This document shows, piece after piece, positions 1-9,039 of a stretch of 64,000 bases of DNA. The DNA lies in the NCBI GenBank assembly GCA_016709545.1, contig JADJMO010000013.1, positions 248,001-312,000 on the forward strand, read 5' to 3'. The position numbers and the translations under genes are program-made. A model generated the notes under the pieces. It worked only from the letters and a program-made list of their open reading frames with translations, was not told the DNA's origin and did not search any database. Numbering within the stretch: position 1 is the first letter of the stretch; every line of letters starts with the position of its first letter. The stretch is from Myxococcales bacterium. Lineage in GTDB: Bacteria; Myxococcota_A; Polyangia; Polyangiales; JADJMO01.

Positions 1-398
1 CGCTCGACACGACGACGGTCGACACGCGACCCGACACGGTCACCGACACCGCCCCCGCGGACGTCCCGGGCGAGACGTCGGACGCACCCGTGGACGCGTC
101 GATCCCCGATACCGGCGTGGCGACGAGCGCGGCCTGCAGCGCGGCGGGCGGGGTCCTCTGCACCGCGTTCCGCTGGAACATCTGTCCGGCCGGGTTCGAG
201 CCGGTCTCGTCGACCGATCACCTCGGCTGCGGAACAGCGGGCGGCTGGTGCTGTCGGCCGGCGCCGCCCTCCCCGTGCGCAGCGTCGGGCCTCGGCAACT
301 GCCTCCCCACGTGTCCGCTCGACTGCTGGCAGCCGGTGACGGACACGACGCTCACGTGCGACGGCGCCCGCAAGTGCTGCCGCGACGTGTGCAAGTGA
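1..398 (+). CDS. Cys-rich secreted protein, C-terminal part (truncated by window edge)
   Basis: The reading frame is open from the first base, so the start lies outside the window. The visible part begins with an Asp/Thr/Pro-rich linker of about 30 residues, then a domain of about 90 residues with more than a dozen cysteines (pairs such as GGWCC and KCCRDVCK at the end). Asp/Thr linkers followed by Cys-rich domains recur in other lipoproteins of this window (40739-41410), so this is probably a surface lipoprotein with disulfide bonds. No specific function can be given. Confidence 0.6.
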   Translation, partial: LDTTTVDTRPDTVTDTAPADVPGETSDAPVDASIPDTGVATSAACSAAGGVLCTAFRWNICPAGFEPVSSTDHLGCGTAGGWCCRPAPPSPCAASGLGNCLPTCPLDCWQPVTDTTLTCDGARKCCRDVCK

Positions 399-419
399 GG
401 TTTAATTGGCTCGCTCCGT

Positions 420-1406
420 TCACTTCTCGTGGACCTCTCCCGACTCGTAGCGCCACTCGCTGAAGCGGTGGGAGAAGGTGGCCGTGCCCCTCACGCCCTC
501 GATGGGATACTCGAAGCTCAGCGTGGCCTTCGTCTTGCTGGCCACGAGCGCGGTGATGCGGAAGAACGCGGTCCCGGCCTTGGCCTCTTTCTCCTCGATC
601 CACGCCACGTTCGAGCCGAACATCATGAGGTCGTGCTCGCTGAGGAGCGGGGTCTTCACGATGCGCAGCGGGTCGCGGCCGGGCACCTTCGGGTGAAAGT
701 AGGCGCTGAGCTCCTTCATGAGCAGCGTCGTCTCGAGCATCTTCTGCTTCTGCGGCTCGGTGAGCGTGACGGGGGAGCCGTCGTCCTTCGCGATCTCGCA
801 GGCGTCGTCGAAGGGGAAGCTCTTCGGCCGCACGCGGATCTGCAGGAACGTGCCGAGGCCGTGGCCCACGTAGACGCCACCGTCGACGCAGCGCTCGAAG
901 GCGCCTCCGATCCTCGGCGGCGCCGCGGTGCAGCCGCCGAGCGCCTTCTCGAGGTCGAGGCGGTCGATGGTCGGCGCGATCTTGGTGCCGGCGAAGGCGA
1001 CGCACGCGGGCGCCTTGCGCAGGTCGTCGATCCAGATGTCGATGATCTTGCCTTCGCACAGCGTGACCTTCAGGGTCTCGCCGCCGGTGAGGGTGATCTC
1101 GGCGTGGGTGTCGCTCACCTTCTTGACGGTGAGGCCGGCGGCCGCGAGATCGGCCAGGGTCTCGCCGAGCTGGACGGGGCCGAAGGCGACGCCCGGCTCG
1201 ATGGTGAGCGGGCACGGGTTGCGCGGACCGGGGCGCGGCGCCGGCACGAGCTTGGCGAGCGGAGAGGCCGAGGGGACGGCGCTCGGGCTCGGAGCAGAGC
1301 TGGCGCTCGGTGTCGCGGTCGGCGCGACGGGAGCGGCGACGATCGGTGTCTCCGGCTTGCTGCAGGCGGCGAGGAGGAGTAGGAGCCCGAGGGAGTGCCA
1401 GCGCAT
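420..1406 (-). CDS. Predicted lipoprotein, unknown function
   Basis: A 328-residue protein starting MRWHSLG, with a Leu-rich signal peptide and a lipobox LLAAC at residues 11-15, so it should be lipid-anchored. A Pro/Ser/Ala-rich spacer (about residues 20-60) precedes a globular part with a second Cys near CPLTIEPGVAFG. I do not recognise the family. It is convergent with the preceding gene and followed 40 bases upstream by the VOC gene on the same strand. Confidence 0.7.
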   Translation of the reverse strand: MRWHSLGLLLLLAACSKPETPIVAAPVAPTATPSASSAPSPSAVPSASPLAKLVPAPRPGPRNPCPLTIEPGVAFGPVQLGETLADLAAAGLTVKKVSDTHAEITLTGGETLKVTLCEGKIIDIWIDDLRKAPACVAFAGTKIAPTIDRLDLEKALGGCTAAPPRIGGAFERCVDGGVYVGHGLGTFLQIRVRPKSFPFDDACEIAKDDGSPVTLTEPQKQKMLETTLLMKELSAYFHPKVPGRDPLRIVKTPLLSEHDLMMFGSNVAWIEEKEAKAGTAFFRITALVASKTKATLSFEYPIEGVRGTATFSHRFSEWRYESGEVHEK

Positions 1407-1445
1407 GTTCGTTCCTACGCGCAGGGCGCGTGAACGATCTGGGAC

Positions 1446-1823
1446 TCAGGCCTTGGGCTCCCACAGCTCGATCTTGTTGCCCTCGGGATCCATCACCCAG
1501 GCGAACTTGCCGTTCTCGTGCGCCTCGATCGACCCGAGGAGCGGGACACCGGCGGCCGCGAGGTCCTTCGCGAGGGCCTCGAGGTCGTCGACCCGGTAGT
1601 TGATCATGAAGCTCGAAGCGCTCGGCGCGAACAAGGTCGAACTGGGTTCGACGAGGTTCCACACCGTGAGTCCGCGGTCGTCTGCCGTGTCGTCGGGCCA
1701 CTTCAAGATCGCGCCGCCCCACGCTTCGAGCGCCAAGCCGAGGTGCTTCGCGTACCACTCGGAGAGCGCCTTCGGGTCGCGGGCCTTGAGGAACACCCCG
1801 CCGATCCCGGTCACGCGTGCCAT
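1446..1823 (-). CDS. VOC / glyoxalase-superfamily protein
   Basis: A 125-residue protein starting MARVTGIGGVF. Two beta-alpha-beta-beta-beta modules are visible: an N-terminal FLKARDPKALSEWYAKHLGL motif and a C-terminal WVMDPEGNKIELWEP motif, which is the hallmark end of vicinal oxygen chelate (glyoxalase/bleomycin resistance) proteins. The Glu of IELWEP and an equivalent in the first module are the usual metal ligands. Such proteins act on varied small molecules, so the substrate cannot be told from sequence. The start chosen gives the complete first strand. Confidence 0.8.
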   Translation of the reverse strand: MARVTGIGGVFLKARDPKALSEWYAKHLGLALEAWGGAILKWPDDTADDRGLTVWNLVEPSSTLFAPSASSFMINYRVDDLEALAKDLAAAGVPLLGSIEAHENGKFAWVMDPEGNKIELWEPKA

Positions 1824-1864
1824 GCGCGAAACGGTATCCCGGCCACCATCGAACGAACAGCGGG

Positions 1865-2497
1865 TCACTTCCCCTTCGCGGCCGCGTAGTCCTTCGCGGC
1901 CTCTTCGATCCGCAGCCGGTCCCGGGTGGCCTTCTCGGCCTCGACCGCGAGCTCCGCCGTGAACATCGTCAGCCCCCAGATCCCCACCGTGCGCCGCTTC
2001 ACCGGGATCCGGTTCCCCCGCGCCGTCACCAGCGTGGCCCGGTCCCCGTCGCGCTCGACCCGGGCGAGCCCCGACAGGTCCTTGCGCAAACGGGTCAACC
2101 ACCCCCGCGCCTTCGCGATGCGGACGAACACCTCCGGGGCGTCCTTCGAGGCCGCATCGGCCGCCAGCTCGGCCTCGAGCGGCTTCAGCGCGTCGGCCGG
2201 GTAACTCTTCCGGGCCGCCCCGAGCGCCGCCTGGTGCTCCTTGCGGAGGGTGTAGACGGCCCACTGGGCCTCGTCCTCGAGGTAGGCGAACAAATCTTCG
2301 GGCCGGTCGTCGGCCAGGGCCACGCAGACGTGCGCCCAGGCCCCTTCAGGCGTGTCGTCGGGCGGAAATGGCTGCTTCCGACGGCACCCCACGGCGAGGC
2401 TGAGGCCCGCCCCGAGGAGGAGCGCTCGGCGGCGCGAAATGTTCTCCCAGAAGTTCGCCGCGGATCTCGACCGACTTGGTTTCCGTGCGACGCGCAA
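1865..2497 (-). CDS. Predicted lipoprotein with twin-Arg-like signal
   Basis: About 190-210 residues. SRRRALLLGAGLSLAVGC looks like a signal peptide ending in a lipobox Cys, preceded by an Arg triplet as in Tat signals. The body is rich in Ala, Glu and Lys and is probably helical. The extended start is a TTG that runs under the 5' end of the divergent gene at 2439, so the true start is uncertain; the signal itself has only an ATT in front of it. Function unknown. Confidence 0.55.
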   Translation of the reverse strand: MRVARKPSRSRSAANFWENISRRRALLLGAGLSLAVGCRRKQPFPPDDTPEGAWAHVCVALADDRPEDLFAYLEDEAQWAVYTLRKEHQAALGAARKSYPADALKPLEAELAADAASKDAPEVFVRIAKARGWLTRLRKDLSGLARVERDGDRATLVTARGNRIPVKRRTVGIWGLTMFTAELAVEAEKATRDRLRIEEAAKDYAAAKGK

Positions 2498-3092
2498 GGT
2501 CAGCGTCGCCCAGCTCGATGCCCTCGAAGAGGCGCTCGTCGACCTGGCCGACGGAGAGAGCCCGGTGGTCCTCGATGCGGACGCCCGGGCCTACATCCGC
2601 ATTCTCTACGAACGCGGCCAGGGCAACCCGGTGCGCGCGCCCGACTTCGAGGAGGTCGTCCAGGGCTCCACGTGGCTCGCCGATCCGGCCGAGATCAAGC
2701 ACGTGGCCCGCGCCTTCGACACCCGCGGGGACATCCCGCCGGCCGGCCTCCTCTGCCTCGGCGAGTGGAAATCCGGGGAGATCTGGCTGCTCGACGTCGC
2801 GATCAAGCACGGATACGTGTACCTCGCGACCGAGCGCCGCGAGATCCTGCCGATGTTCCGCAACGTCGGCGAGTTCGCCCAGTGGGCGGTCGCCAACGAG
2901 CTCTGGAAGCGCCGCATCGCCAAGGACGGCGAGATCCCGGAGCGGCTCAACAAGCTGCACTGGTTCAAGACCGTGTCGTTCCTCCGCGAGGCGGGGCTCG
3001 TGCCCCAGGCCTTCCGGCCCAAGCGCTTCAAGCCGAAGCACCCCGCGCCCACCGCGCTGGCCGCCGCCGACAAGGGCGAGCCGCAGGGGTGA
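2439..3092 (+). CDS. Hypothetical protein, 217 aa
   Basis: Starts MFSQKFAADLDRLGF; an upstream ATG at 2352 exists but would overlap the divergent signal peptide more deeply. It is a soluble protein with a Lys/Pro/Ala tail. It is translationally coupled to the next gene: its TGA at 3090 overlaps the GTG start at 3089. Neither sequence nor context gives a function. Confidence 0.65.
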   Translation: MFSQKFAADLDRLGFRATRKVSVAQLDALEEALVDLADGESPVVLDADARAYIRILYERGQGNPVRAPDFEEVVQGSTWLADPAEIKHVARAFDTRGDIPPAGLLCLGEWKSGEIWLLDVAIKHGYVYLATERREILPMFRNVGEFAQWAVANELWKRRIAKDGEIPERLNKLHWFKTVSFLREAGLVPQAFRPKRFKPKHPAPTALAAADKGEPQG

Positions 3093-3361
3093 GCTTCTAC
3101 GTCGACCCGCTGCGCGCCTACGGCAGCGGGGAGGCGCGCTGTAGCCGCGGGGAGACCTGTCACCTCGCGACCGACGGGTCGATCGAGGAGCTGCACGCCT
3201 TCGCGCTCCAGATCGGGATCCCGCGGTTCGCCTTCCACGGCCACGCCCGGCACCTGCACTACGACCTGCGCGCCGACGGCCGAGCCCGCGCGGTCGCGGC
3301 GGGCGCGATCGAGGTCTCCTCGAAGGAGCTCGTGCGTCGGTGCTTTTTGAGCGCTCGTTGA
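3089..3361 (+). CDS. DUF4031-like small protein
   Basis: A 90-residue protein with a GTG start that overlaps the stop of the preceding gene (GTGA). It begins SFYVDPLRAYG and contains CHLATDGSIEELHAFALQIG and the His-rich FHGHARHLHYDL. The VYVDxxR...H(L/M)xxD...ELHxFAxxIGI...F...HYDL layout is what I know from the DUF4031 family. Function of that family is unknown. Confidence 0.65.
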   Translation: MSFYVDPLRAYGSGEARCSRGETCHLATDGSIEELHAFALQIGIPRFAFHGHARHLHYDLRADGRARAVAAGAIEVSSKELVRRCFLSAR

Positions 3362-3398
3362 CTTGACGAACCGCGTCACGGCTGGAATGGTGGTGGAG

Positions 3399-3536
3399 AT
3401 GACCCTTCGCGCCCACCTCGCCTACGCGCTCTGCGCGTCCACGCTCGGCAGCATGCCGCGCGTCGATGCGTCGGTCGCCGGTCGTGGGGGCGCGGAGCGT
3501 GTGGTGAGCATTCCGCAGTCCAAGCCGGGTCATTAG
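3399..3536 (+). CDS. Possible small protein, 45 aa
   Basis: An ATG with a GGTGGAG sequence just upstream opens a 45-codon frame (MTLRAHLAYALCASTLGSM...). The first 20 residues are hydrophobic. There is no other support, so this may be a chance frame in the gap between the DUF4031 and MATE genes. Confidence 0.25.
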   Translation: MTLRAHLAYALCASTLGSMPRVDASVAGRGGAERVVSIPQSKPGH

Positions 3537-3554
3537 CGTCGGATCGTCGTTCCC

Positions 3555-3600
3555 CATGGGGCCCCGGACGATTCGAGTCCGGGAAAAGAGGGGCCCCATG
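3555..3600. repeat. Nested inverted repeat in front of the MATE gene
   Basis: CATGGGGCCCC at 3555-3565 is perfectly complementary to GGGGCCCCATG at 3590-3600. Inside lies a second stem, CCCGGAC/GTCCGGG, with the 7-base loop GATTCGA. The layout looks like an acceptor stem stacked on a T-arm. It ends 14 bases before the start of the MATE gene. It could be a regulatory hairpin or a reduced tRNA-like element; there is no T-run for a terminator. Confidence 0.5.
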
Positions 3601-3613
3601 CGCAGGAACCGTC

Positions 3614-5077
3614 GTGATCCACCAATCCAAGGAACTGTTCGCCAGACTGAAACGGAGCGTCGCCCCGGCCCTGCGCGTTGCAGGGGGATGGCGCTCCCGT
3701 CCCGCCGCCGGTGTGCGACCGCAAGTAGACCGGGGCGTCGGCAGCGAGCTCGTGACGCTCGCGTGGCCCATCGCCGTCGCCATGCTCGGCGACACCGCGA
3801 TGGGGCTCGTCGACACGAAGCTGGTCGCCGGTCTCGGCGCCGCCCAACTCGGCGGCGTCGGCATCGCCACGACCGTGATGTGGCTGTGTTACTCGTGCGT
3901 CTTCGGCCTCATGCGCGGGGTGAAGGTCCGCACCGCACACGCGGTCGGGCAGGACCGCGCGGAGCAGTCGATCGCCTACGCCAAGGCGGGGCTCGTCCTC
4001 GGCCTCTTCCTCGGCGTCGGCATCCTCGTCGCCGCCCGCGACGCGAGCGGGATCTTCCTGAAGCTGGGCGTCGACCCGGCCACGGTGCCCTACGCGCGGG
4101 ACTTCCTCGCGGCGCGCACCCTCGGCGCCCCCGCCATCTGCATGGTCTCGGCGCTCGTGCAGTACCGCCAGGGTCGGGGCGACACCCGCACCCCGATGAT
4201 GGCCGGGCTCTTCGCCAACGTGATCAACGCGGTGCTCGCGTGGGCGCTGATCCACGGGCACTTCGGGCTGCCGCGCCTCGGCGTCGCGGGTGCGGGGTAC
4301 GGGACCGCGATCGCCGAGACCTGTGAGGTGGCGTTCCTGCTCGCCGTGGTGTTGCGCGAGAAGAACGAGAGCACGCTGTCACTCCGGGGGGCCATGCGCG
4401 AGGTCGCCCAGCTCGGCGTGCCGACGGGCGCGCAGTTCGGGTGCGAGCTGCTCGCGTTCACCGCGTTCACCGCCGTCCTCGGCGGGATCTCCGCGCACGA
4501 GATCGCCGCCCACCAGATCGCGATGTCGATCATCCGCACCTCGTTCCTGCCCGGCGTCGCCGTGGCCGAGGCGGGGAGCGTGCTGGTCGGTCGAGCGCTC
4601 GGCGCGCGCAAGCTGGACGAGGCCGACGCGGTCACCCGCCACGCGGTGGTGCTCGCCATGGGGTTCATGACCCTGTGCGGCGTGGGCTTCGCGCTGTTCG
4701 GCAAGAACCTCGCGCGCGCCTTCGCCGACGACGTGCTGGTCGTGCGGATCACCGCTCGGCTGCTGCTCGTCGCGGCGGTGTTCCAGACGCTCGACGCGGT
4801 CGCCATCGTGCTCCGCGGCGCGCTGCGGGGCGCCAAGGACGTGCGGTGGGTCGCGGCGATCGGGATCACCGTCGCGTGGACGTGCATCCCGACCGCGGCG
4901 TGGCTCTTCGGCAAGCGACTCGGGCTCGGCGCGTTCGGCGGCTGGCTCGGGTTCGTCGCCGAGACCACCATCGCCTCGGCGCTCTTCGCCTGGCGCTGGA
5001 AGAAGGGCTCCTGGCGGCAGGGGTACGAGCAGCCGAGTCGTGCCTCGGCCCCCGAGCTGATGCCGGCGTCCGCCTGA
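3614..5077 (+). CDS. MATE-family multidrug efflux transporter
   Basis: A 487-residue membrane protein with about 12 hydrophobic segments. Family landmarks are LAWPIAVAMLGDTAMGLVDT in the first helix and the second-half repeat LGVPTGAQFGCELLAF with IAAHQIAMSI. MATE proteins expel cationic drugs using Na+ or H+ gradients. The N-terminal 45 residues before the first helix are Arg-rich and unusual, so the start may be further in; no better ATG or GTG is evident close to the helix. Confidence 0.85.
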   Translation: MIHQSKELFARLKRSVAPALRVAGGWRSRPAAGVRPQVDRGVGSELVTLAWPIAVAMLGDTAMGLVDTKLVAGLGAAQLGGVGIATTVMWLCYSCVFGLMRGVKVRTAHAVGQDRAEQSIAYAKAGLVLGLFLGVGILVAARDASGIFLKLGVDPATVPYARDFLAARTLGAPAICMVSALVQYRQGRGDTRTPMMAGLFANVINAVLAWALIHGHFGLPRLGVAGAGYGTAIAETCEVAFLLAVVLREKNESTLSLRGAMREVAQLGVPTGAQFGCELLAFTAFTAVLGGISAHEIAAHQIAMSIIRTSFLPGVAVAEAGSVLVGRALGARKLDEADAVTRHAVVLAMGFMTLCGVGFALFGKNLARAFADDVLVVRITARLLLVAAVFQTLDAVAIVLRGALRGAKDVRWVAAIGITVAWTCIPTAAWLFGKRLGLGAFGGWLGFVAETTIASALFAWRWKKGSWRQGYEQPSRASAPELMPASA

Positions 5078-5158
5078 CCGGACCGTTCTGGCCAAGAGAC
5101 GCGGCGCGCGACGAAGCCATTCGTTCGCGCGCCGCGGTCGATTCGGTAGAGTGCAGGG

Positions 5159-6184
5159 GTGAGTGACGACGACGGCAGCGTCGAGCGCGGCGTCGAGAAC
5201 GTCGTCCGCGCGTGTCTGCAGGTGCAGCCGCGCGAGCGCGTAGCGTTGCTCACCCACGACGCCGACGACGTCGCGCGCCTCTTCACCCCTGCGATCGAGC
5301 GCGCCGGCGCGCGGGTCATCCGCGTGCCGCTCGAGCCGTGGGCCGGTCGGACGACGACCACCACCACGCCGGGGATCGCGGCCTCGATCACCGGCTGCTC
5401 GGCGTCGCTGCTGCTCGCGCGCGGCCTGCCCGGTCCGGTGAGCCTCGCCGCCCTCCAGGCCGCGCGGCGCGTCGGCTCGCGACACCTGCACGCGATCGGC
5501 GTCGAGCGGCGCCTGCTCGGTCAGAGCTTCCGCGCCGACCCGGACAAGCTCGCCGCGCTGAACGCCGAGATGCGCAACCTCGTGGCGGCCGCGCACGACA
5601 TCGTCGTGAAGAGCCCGACCGGCACGCAGCTGCGCGTCGGCACGGCGCCCGCGTTCCCGATCCTCGCGCTCGACGGTCGACCGAGCGCGGTCGCGTTCGA
5701 CAACCTGCCCGCTGGCTTCTTGCTGCTCCACCCCGCGACCGTGGACGGCGCCTTCGTCGCGGATCGCGCGCTGGTCTCCGCGAGCTTCGCGGCCGACACA
5801 CAGCTCGTGCGGCGGGTGACGCCCACGTTCCATTTCGCGCGCGGCCGCGTCGAGCGCTTCACCTGCAGCGACGCCGGGCTCGCGGAGCGCATCCAGGCCT
5901 ACCTCGACAGTCACTCGCACGCGAGCCGCGTCGGCACGGTGTGGGTCCCCACCAACTACCTCGTCCGCACCGAGATCGGCGTCGGGCCGCAGGACGCCCT
6001 CTTGCCGGGGCTCGTCGTCTCCCTCGGGTTCTCGGCCTCGGAACGCACGCGCGCCCCGTGGGACGCGCCCGTACAGCTGCGCTTGCTCGGTCGGAAGCAG
6101 ACCCTCGAGGTGGGCGGACGCACGCCGGTGCGCGACGGACGCTTCGAGGCCTGGTTCGCCGATGGGCTCGATCCGCTGCGGTAG
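5159..6184 (+). CDS. M29-like aminopeptidase
   Basis: A 341-residue protein with a GTG start. VERGVENVVRACLQVQPRERVALLTHD at the N-terminus is typical of thermophilic leucyl-aminopeptidase-like (M29) proteins. A later DIVVKSPTGTQLRVG followed by FDNLPAGFLLLHPATVDGAFVAD corresponds to the 'F(D)NLPxGExxxxP' region that carries a metal-binding Glu in true M29 enzymes. That acidic residue is not obvious here, so the protein may be a divergent or inactive relative. Confidence 0.55.
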   Translation: MSDDDGSVERGVENVVRACLQVQPRERVALLTHDADDVARLFTPAIERAGARVIRVPLEPWAGRTTTTTTPGIAASITGCSASLLLARGLPGPVSLAALQAARRVGSRHLHAIGVERRLLGQSFRADPDKLAALNAEMRNLVAAAHDIVVKSPTGTQLRVGTAPAFPILALDGRPSAVAFDNLPAGFLLLHPATVDGAFVADRALVSASFAADTQLVRRVTPTFHFARGRVERFTCSDAGLAERIQAYLDSHSHASRVGTVWVPTNYLVRTEIGVGPQDALLPGLVVSLGFSASERTRAPWDAPVQLRLLGRKQTLEVGGRTPVRDGRFEAWFADGLDPLR

Positions 6185-6206
6185 AGTGCTAGGTTCCCGC
6201 TCGCGA

Positions 6207-9021
6207 ATGCCCACCGAGCACCCTTACGCCGAGATCGCGCCGCACGTCATCAAGCCCGCGCGCTACCTCGGCGGCGAGTACGGCGCGGTCCACAAGGACT
6301 GGAGCGCGGTGTCCGCGCGCGTGTGCCTGGGCTTCCCCGACATCTACGACATCGGGATGTCGCACCTCGGGCTCAAGATCCTCTACTCGCTGCTCAACGC
6401 GCAGCCCGATCTGCTCGCCGAGCGCGTGTTCTCCCCGTGGGTCGACATGGAGCGCGAGCTGCGCGCACGCGGGCTGCCGCTCGTGTCGCTGGAGTCGGCG
6501 CGACCGCTGCGCGACTTCGACGTCGTCGGGCTCTCGCTGCAGTTCGAGCTCACCTACACCAACTGCCTGCAGATCCTCGATCTCGGCGGGATCCCGCTGC
6601 GAGCGAGCGCGCGCGGCGACGCCGATCCGCTGGTGGTCGCCGGCGGGCCGACCGCGACCCACCCCGAGCCGCTCGCGCCCTTCGTCGACGTGTTCGTGAT
6701 CGGCGACGGCGAGGAGGCCTTTCCCGCGTTGATCCGCGCCTGGATGGCCACCGCCGGTCGGCCGCGCGCCGAGCGGCTCGCCGCGGTCACGACCGTCCCC
6801 GGGTGCTACGTGCCCTCGCGCTACGAGACCACCGTCGACGCCGACACGGGCTTCACCGTCGTGGACCGCGCGCTCGATCGCGCCCCCCTCCCCGTGCAAC
6901 GCGCCCTGGTGCCCGATCTGAACCGCTACCCGTTTCCGTCGGACGGGCCCGTCCCGGCCACCGAGGCGGTCTTCGATCGCATCTCGATCGAGATCGCGCG
7001 CGGCTGCACCGAGGGGTGTCGGTTCTGCCAGGCGGGCATGATCTACCGGCCGGTGCGCGAGCGCGATCCAGAGTCGGTGATCGCGTCGGTCACCGCGGCG
7101 CTCGAGGGCACCGGCTACGACGAGGTCGCGCTGACCAGCCTCTCCACGGCGGATTACTCGTGCGTCTCGCCGCTGGTGCGCGAGGTGATGCGAAGGCTCG
7201 AGAAGGCTCGCGTGTCGCTCTCGGTGTCCTCGCTCCGCGCGTACGGCCTCGACGAGGAGCTGCTCGACGAGATCCAGAAGGTCCGCGCCACGGGCCTCAC
7301 GTTCGCCCCCGAGGCGGGCACCCAGCGCATGCGCGACGTGGTGAACAAGAACGTCACCGAAGACCAGCTCATGACCACCGCCGAGCGCGTGTTCTCGCGC
7401 GGCTGGCAGAAGATGAAGCTGTACTTCGCGATCGGCCTGCCGACCGAGCGCGACGAGGACGTCGTCGGCATCGTCGAGACGGGCAAGAAGGCCGTGCAGG
7501 TGGGCCGTCGCGTGCAGCGCGGGAGAGGCCCGGCGGTCACCGTGAGCGTGAGCACCTTCGTGCCCAAGCCGCACACGCCGTTCCAGTGGGCCGCGCTCGA
7601 CCTGCTGCCGGATCGAGCGCAAGCAGGCGATCCTGCGCACCACGGCGCGCGGCGGCGGCGTCGACCTCAAGGTCCACGACGCAGCGGGCTCGGTGCTCGA
7701 GGGCGTGCTCGCGCGCGGAGACCGGGCGGTCGGCGAGGCCATCGAGCTCGCCTACCTGCGCGGCGCGCGGTTCGACTCGTGGGAGGAGCACCTCGATCTC
7801 GGGCGCTGGCAGCAGGCGTTCGAGGACGCGGGCGTGCCGATGTCGCGGTACACGGGCACGCTCCCCGTCTCGGCGCGTCTGCCGTGGTCGCACATCGACG
7901 TCGGGCTCGAGGACGGCTTCCTCGCCCGCGAGTACCGCAAGGCGCTCAAGGACCAGCTGTCACCCCCGTGCGGCAAGGCCGCGGGCATGTTCGTCCACCA
8001 CACCAACCTGGCCGAGTCCGAGGCCGACCGGCGCAAGCTCGTCTGCTACGACTGCGGCGTCGCGTGCGACCTCGGCGCGATGCGCGGCGAGCGCCTCGTC
8101 TACCTGAAGAAGCTCGGCGCCGAGGGCCCCGTGGCCATCGACCTCGAGAAGCGTCGCCAGAAGCGCCCCGAGGAGCGGCGGCGGCCCAAGGTGTCGTTCG
8201 TGCAGGGGACGGCGCGGCGCTACCGCCTGCGCTTCGAGAAGACGGGGCCGAGCGCGTTCGTCGGGCACCTCGATCTGCTGCGCCTGCTGCCGCGCGTGTT
8301 CCGGCGGCTCGATCTCCCGGTCCTCTACTCGCAGGGCTTCCACCCGAAGCCCGACCTCACCTTCGGCCCGGCGCTGTCGCTCGGCATCGCGAGCCTCGAC
8401 GAGCACATCGACGTGCGCATCACGGCCGACCTCGACCTCGAGGGCCTCTGCGAGCAGCTCACCGCGCACGCGCCCGCGGGCATCGTGTTCACGGGCGCAG
8501 CGCGCCTCTCGGACACCGACCCGAGCATCGCCAAGCTGCTCTCCGAGGGCATGGCCCGCTGGGTGGTCGGCCTGCCGGTCTCGGCGCTGCCTCACGCCGG
8601 CCTGCTGTCGCGCCCCACCGACGGCGACTGGGTGACGGCCGTGCGACACGAAGTGGAGGGACAGCTCGAGGGTGGAAACCTCGTGGTGCTCCGCACCGTC
8701 GACGGCATCGGCAAGAAGATCGACGTGCGCAGCTTCCTCCGCGGCGTGCGCGTCGGCGTCGGCCGAGAGGCGCTGGATCGCGCTGGAATCATGGGCGATC
8801 TACTGCCAATCCAGATCGACACGGCGCTCTCGGGGAGCTCGGGCGTGCGCGTGGGCGAGGTCGTCGAGGCGCTGCTCGGCAAGGAGGTCCCCTTCCGCGC
8901 GGTGAGGGCGTCGATGTGGGCGCGACGCCCAGGAAGTGATCACGACACCACGCCGCTCGACCTCGCCGCGCTGCGGCGCGACGCAGCTCCGCAGCGTGAG
9001 CTGCTGGCCGCGCAGGAGTAG
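6207..9021 (+). CDS. B12-binding radical SAM protein fused to a DUF2344-type domain (frame break near 7612)
   Basis: The N-terminal part (MPTEHPYAEIAP...) has a cobalamin-binding-like domain with GMSHLGLKILYSLLN. A radical SAM core follows, with the CxxxCxxC motif CTEGCRFC near residue 267, which should bind the 4Fe-4S cluster that splits SAM. After TFVPKPHTPFQWAALDLL the frame is lost near 7612 and continues in another frame with ERKQAILRTTARGG up to 9021. That second part includes a short Cys motif (CYDCGVACDLG) and a C-terminal domain starting RYRLRFEKTGPSAFVGHLDLLR, as in the TIGR03960/TIGR03936 fusion proteins. Homologues are single proteins, so the break is probably a one-base indel. 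Substrate unknown. Confidence 0.8.
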
Positions 9022-9039
9022 TCTGCTACAACTGCTGCG

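Noticed and set aside
352..5391. Long antisense reading frames opposite the lipoprotein and MATE genes
   Set aside because: Arg/Pro/Ala-rich translations typical of GC-rich shadow frames, without domain motifs.
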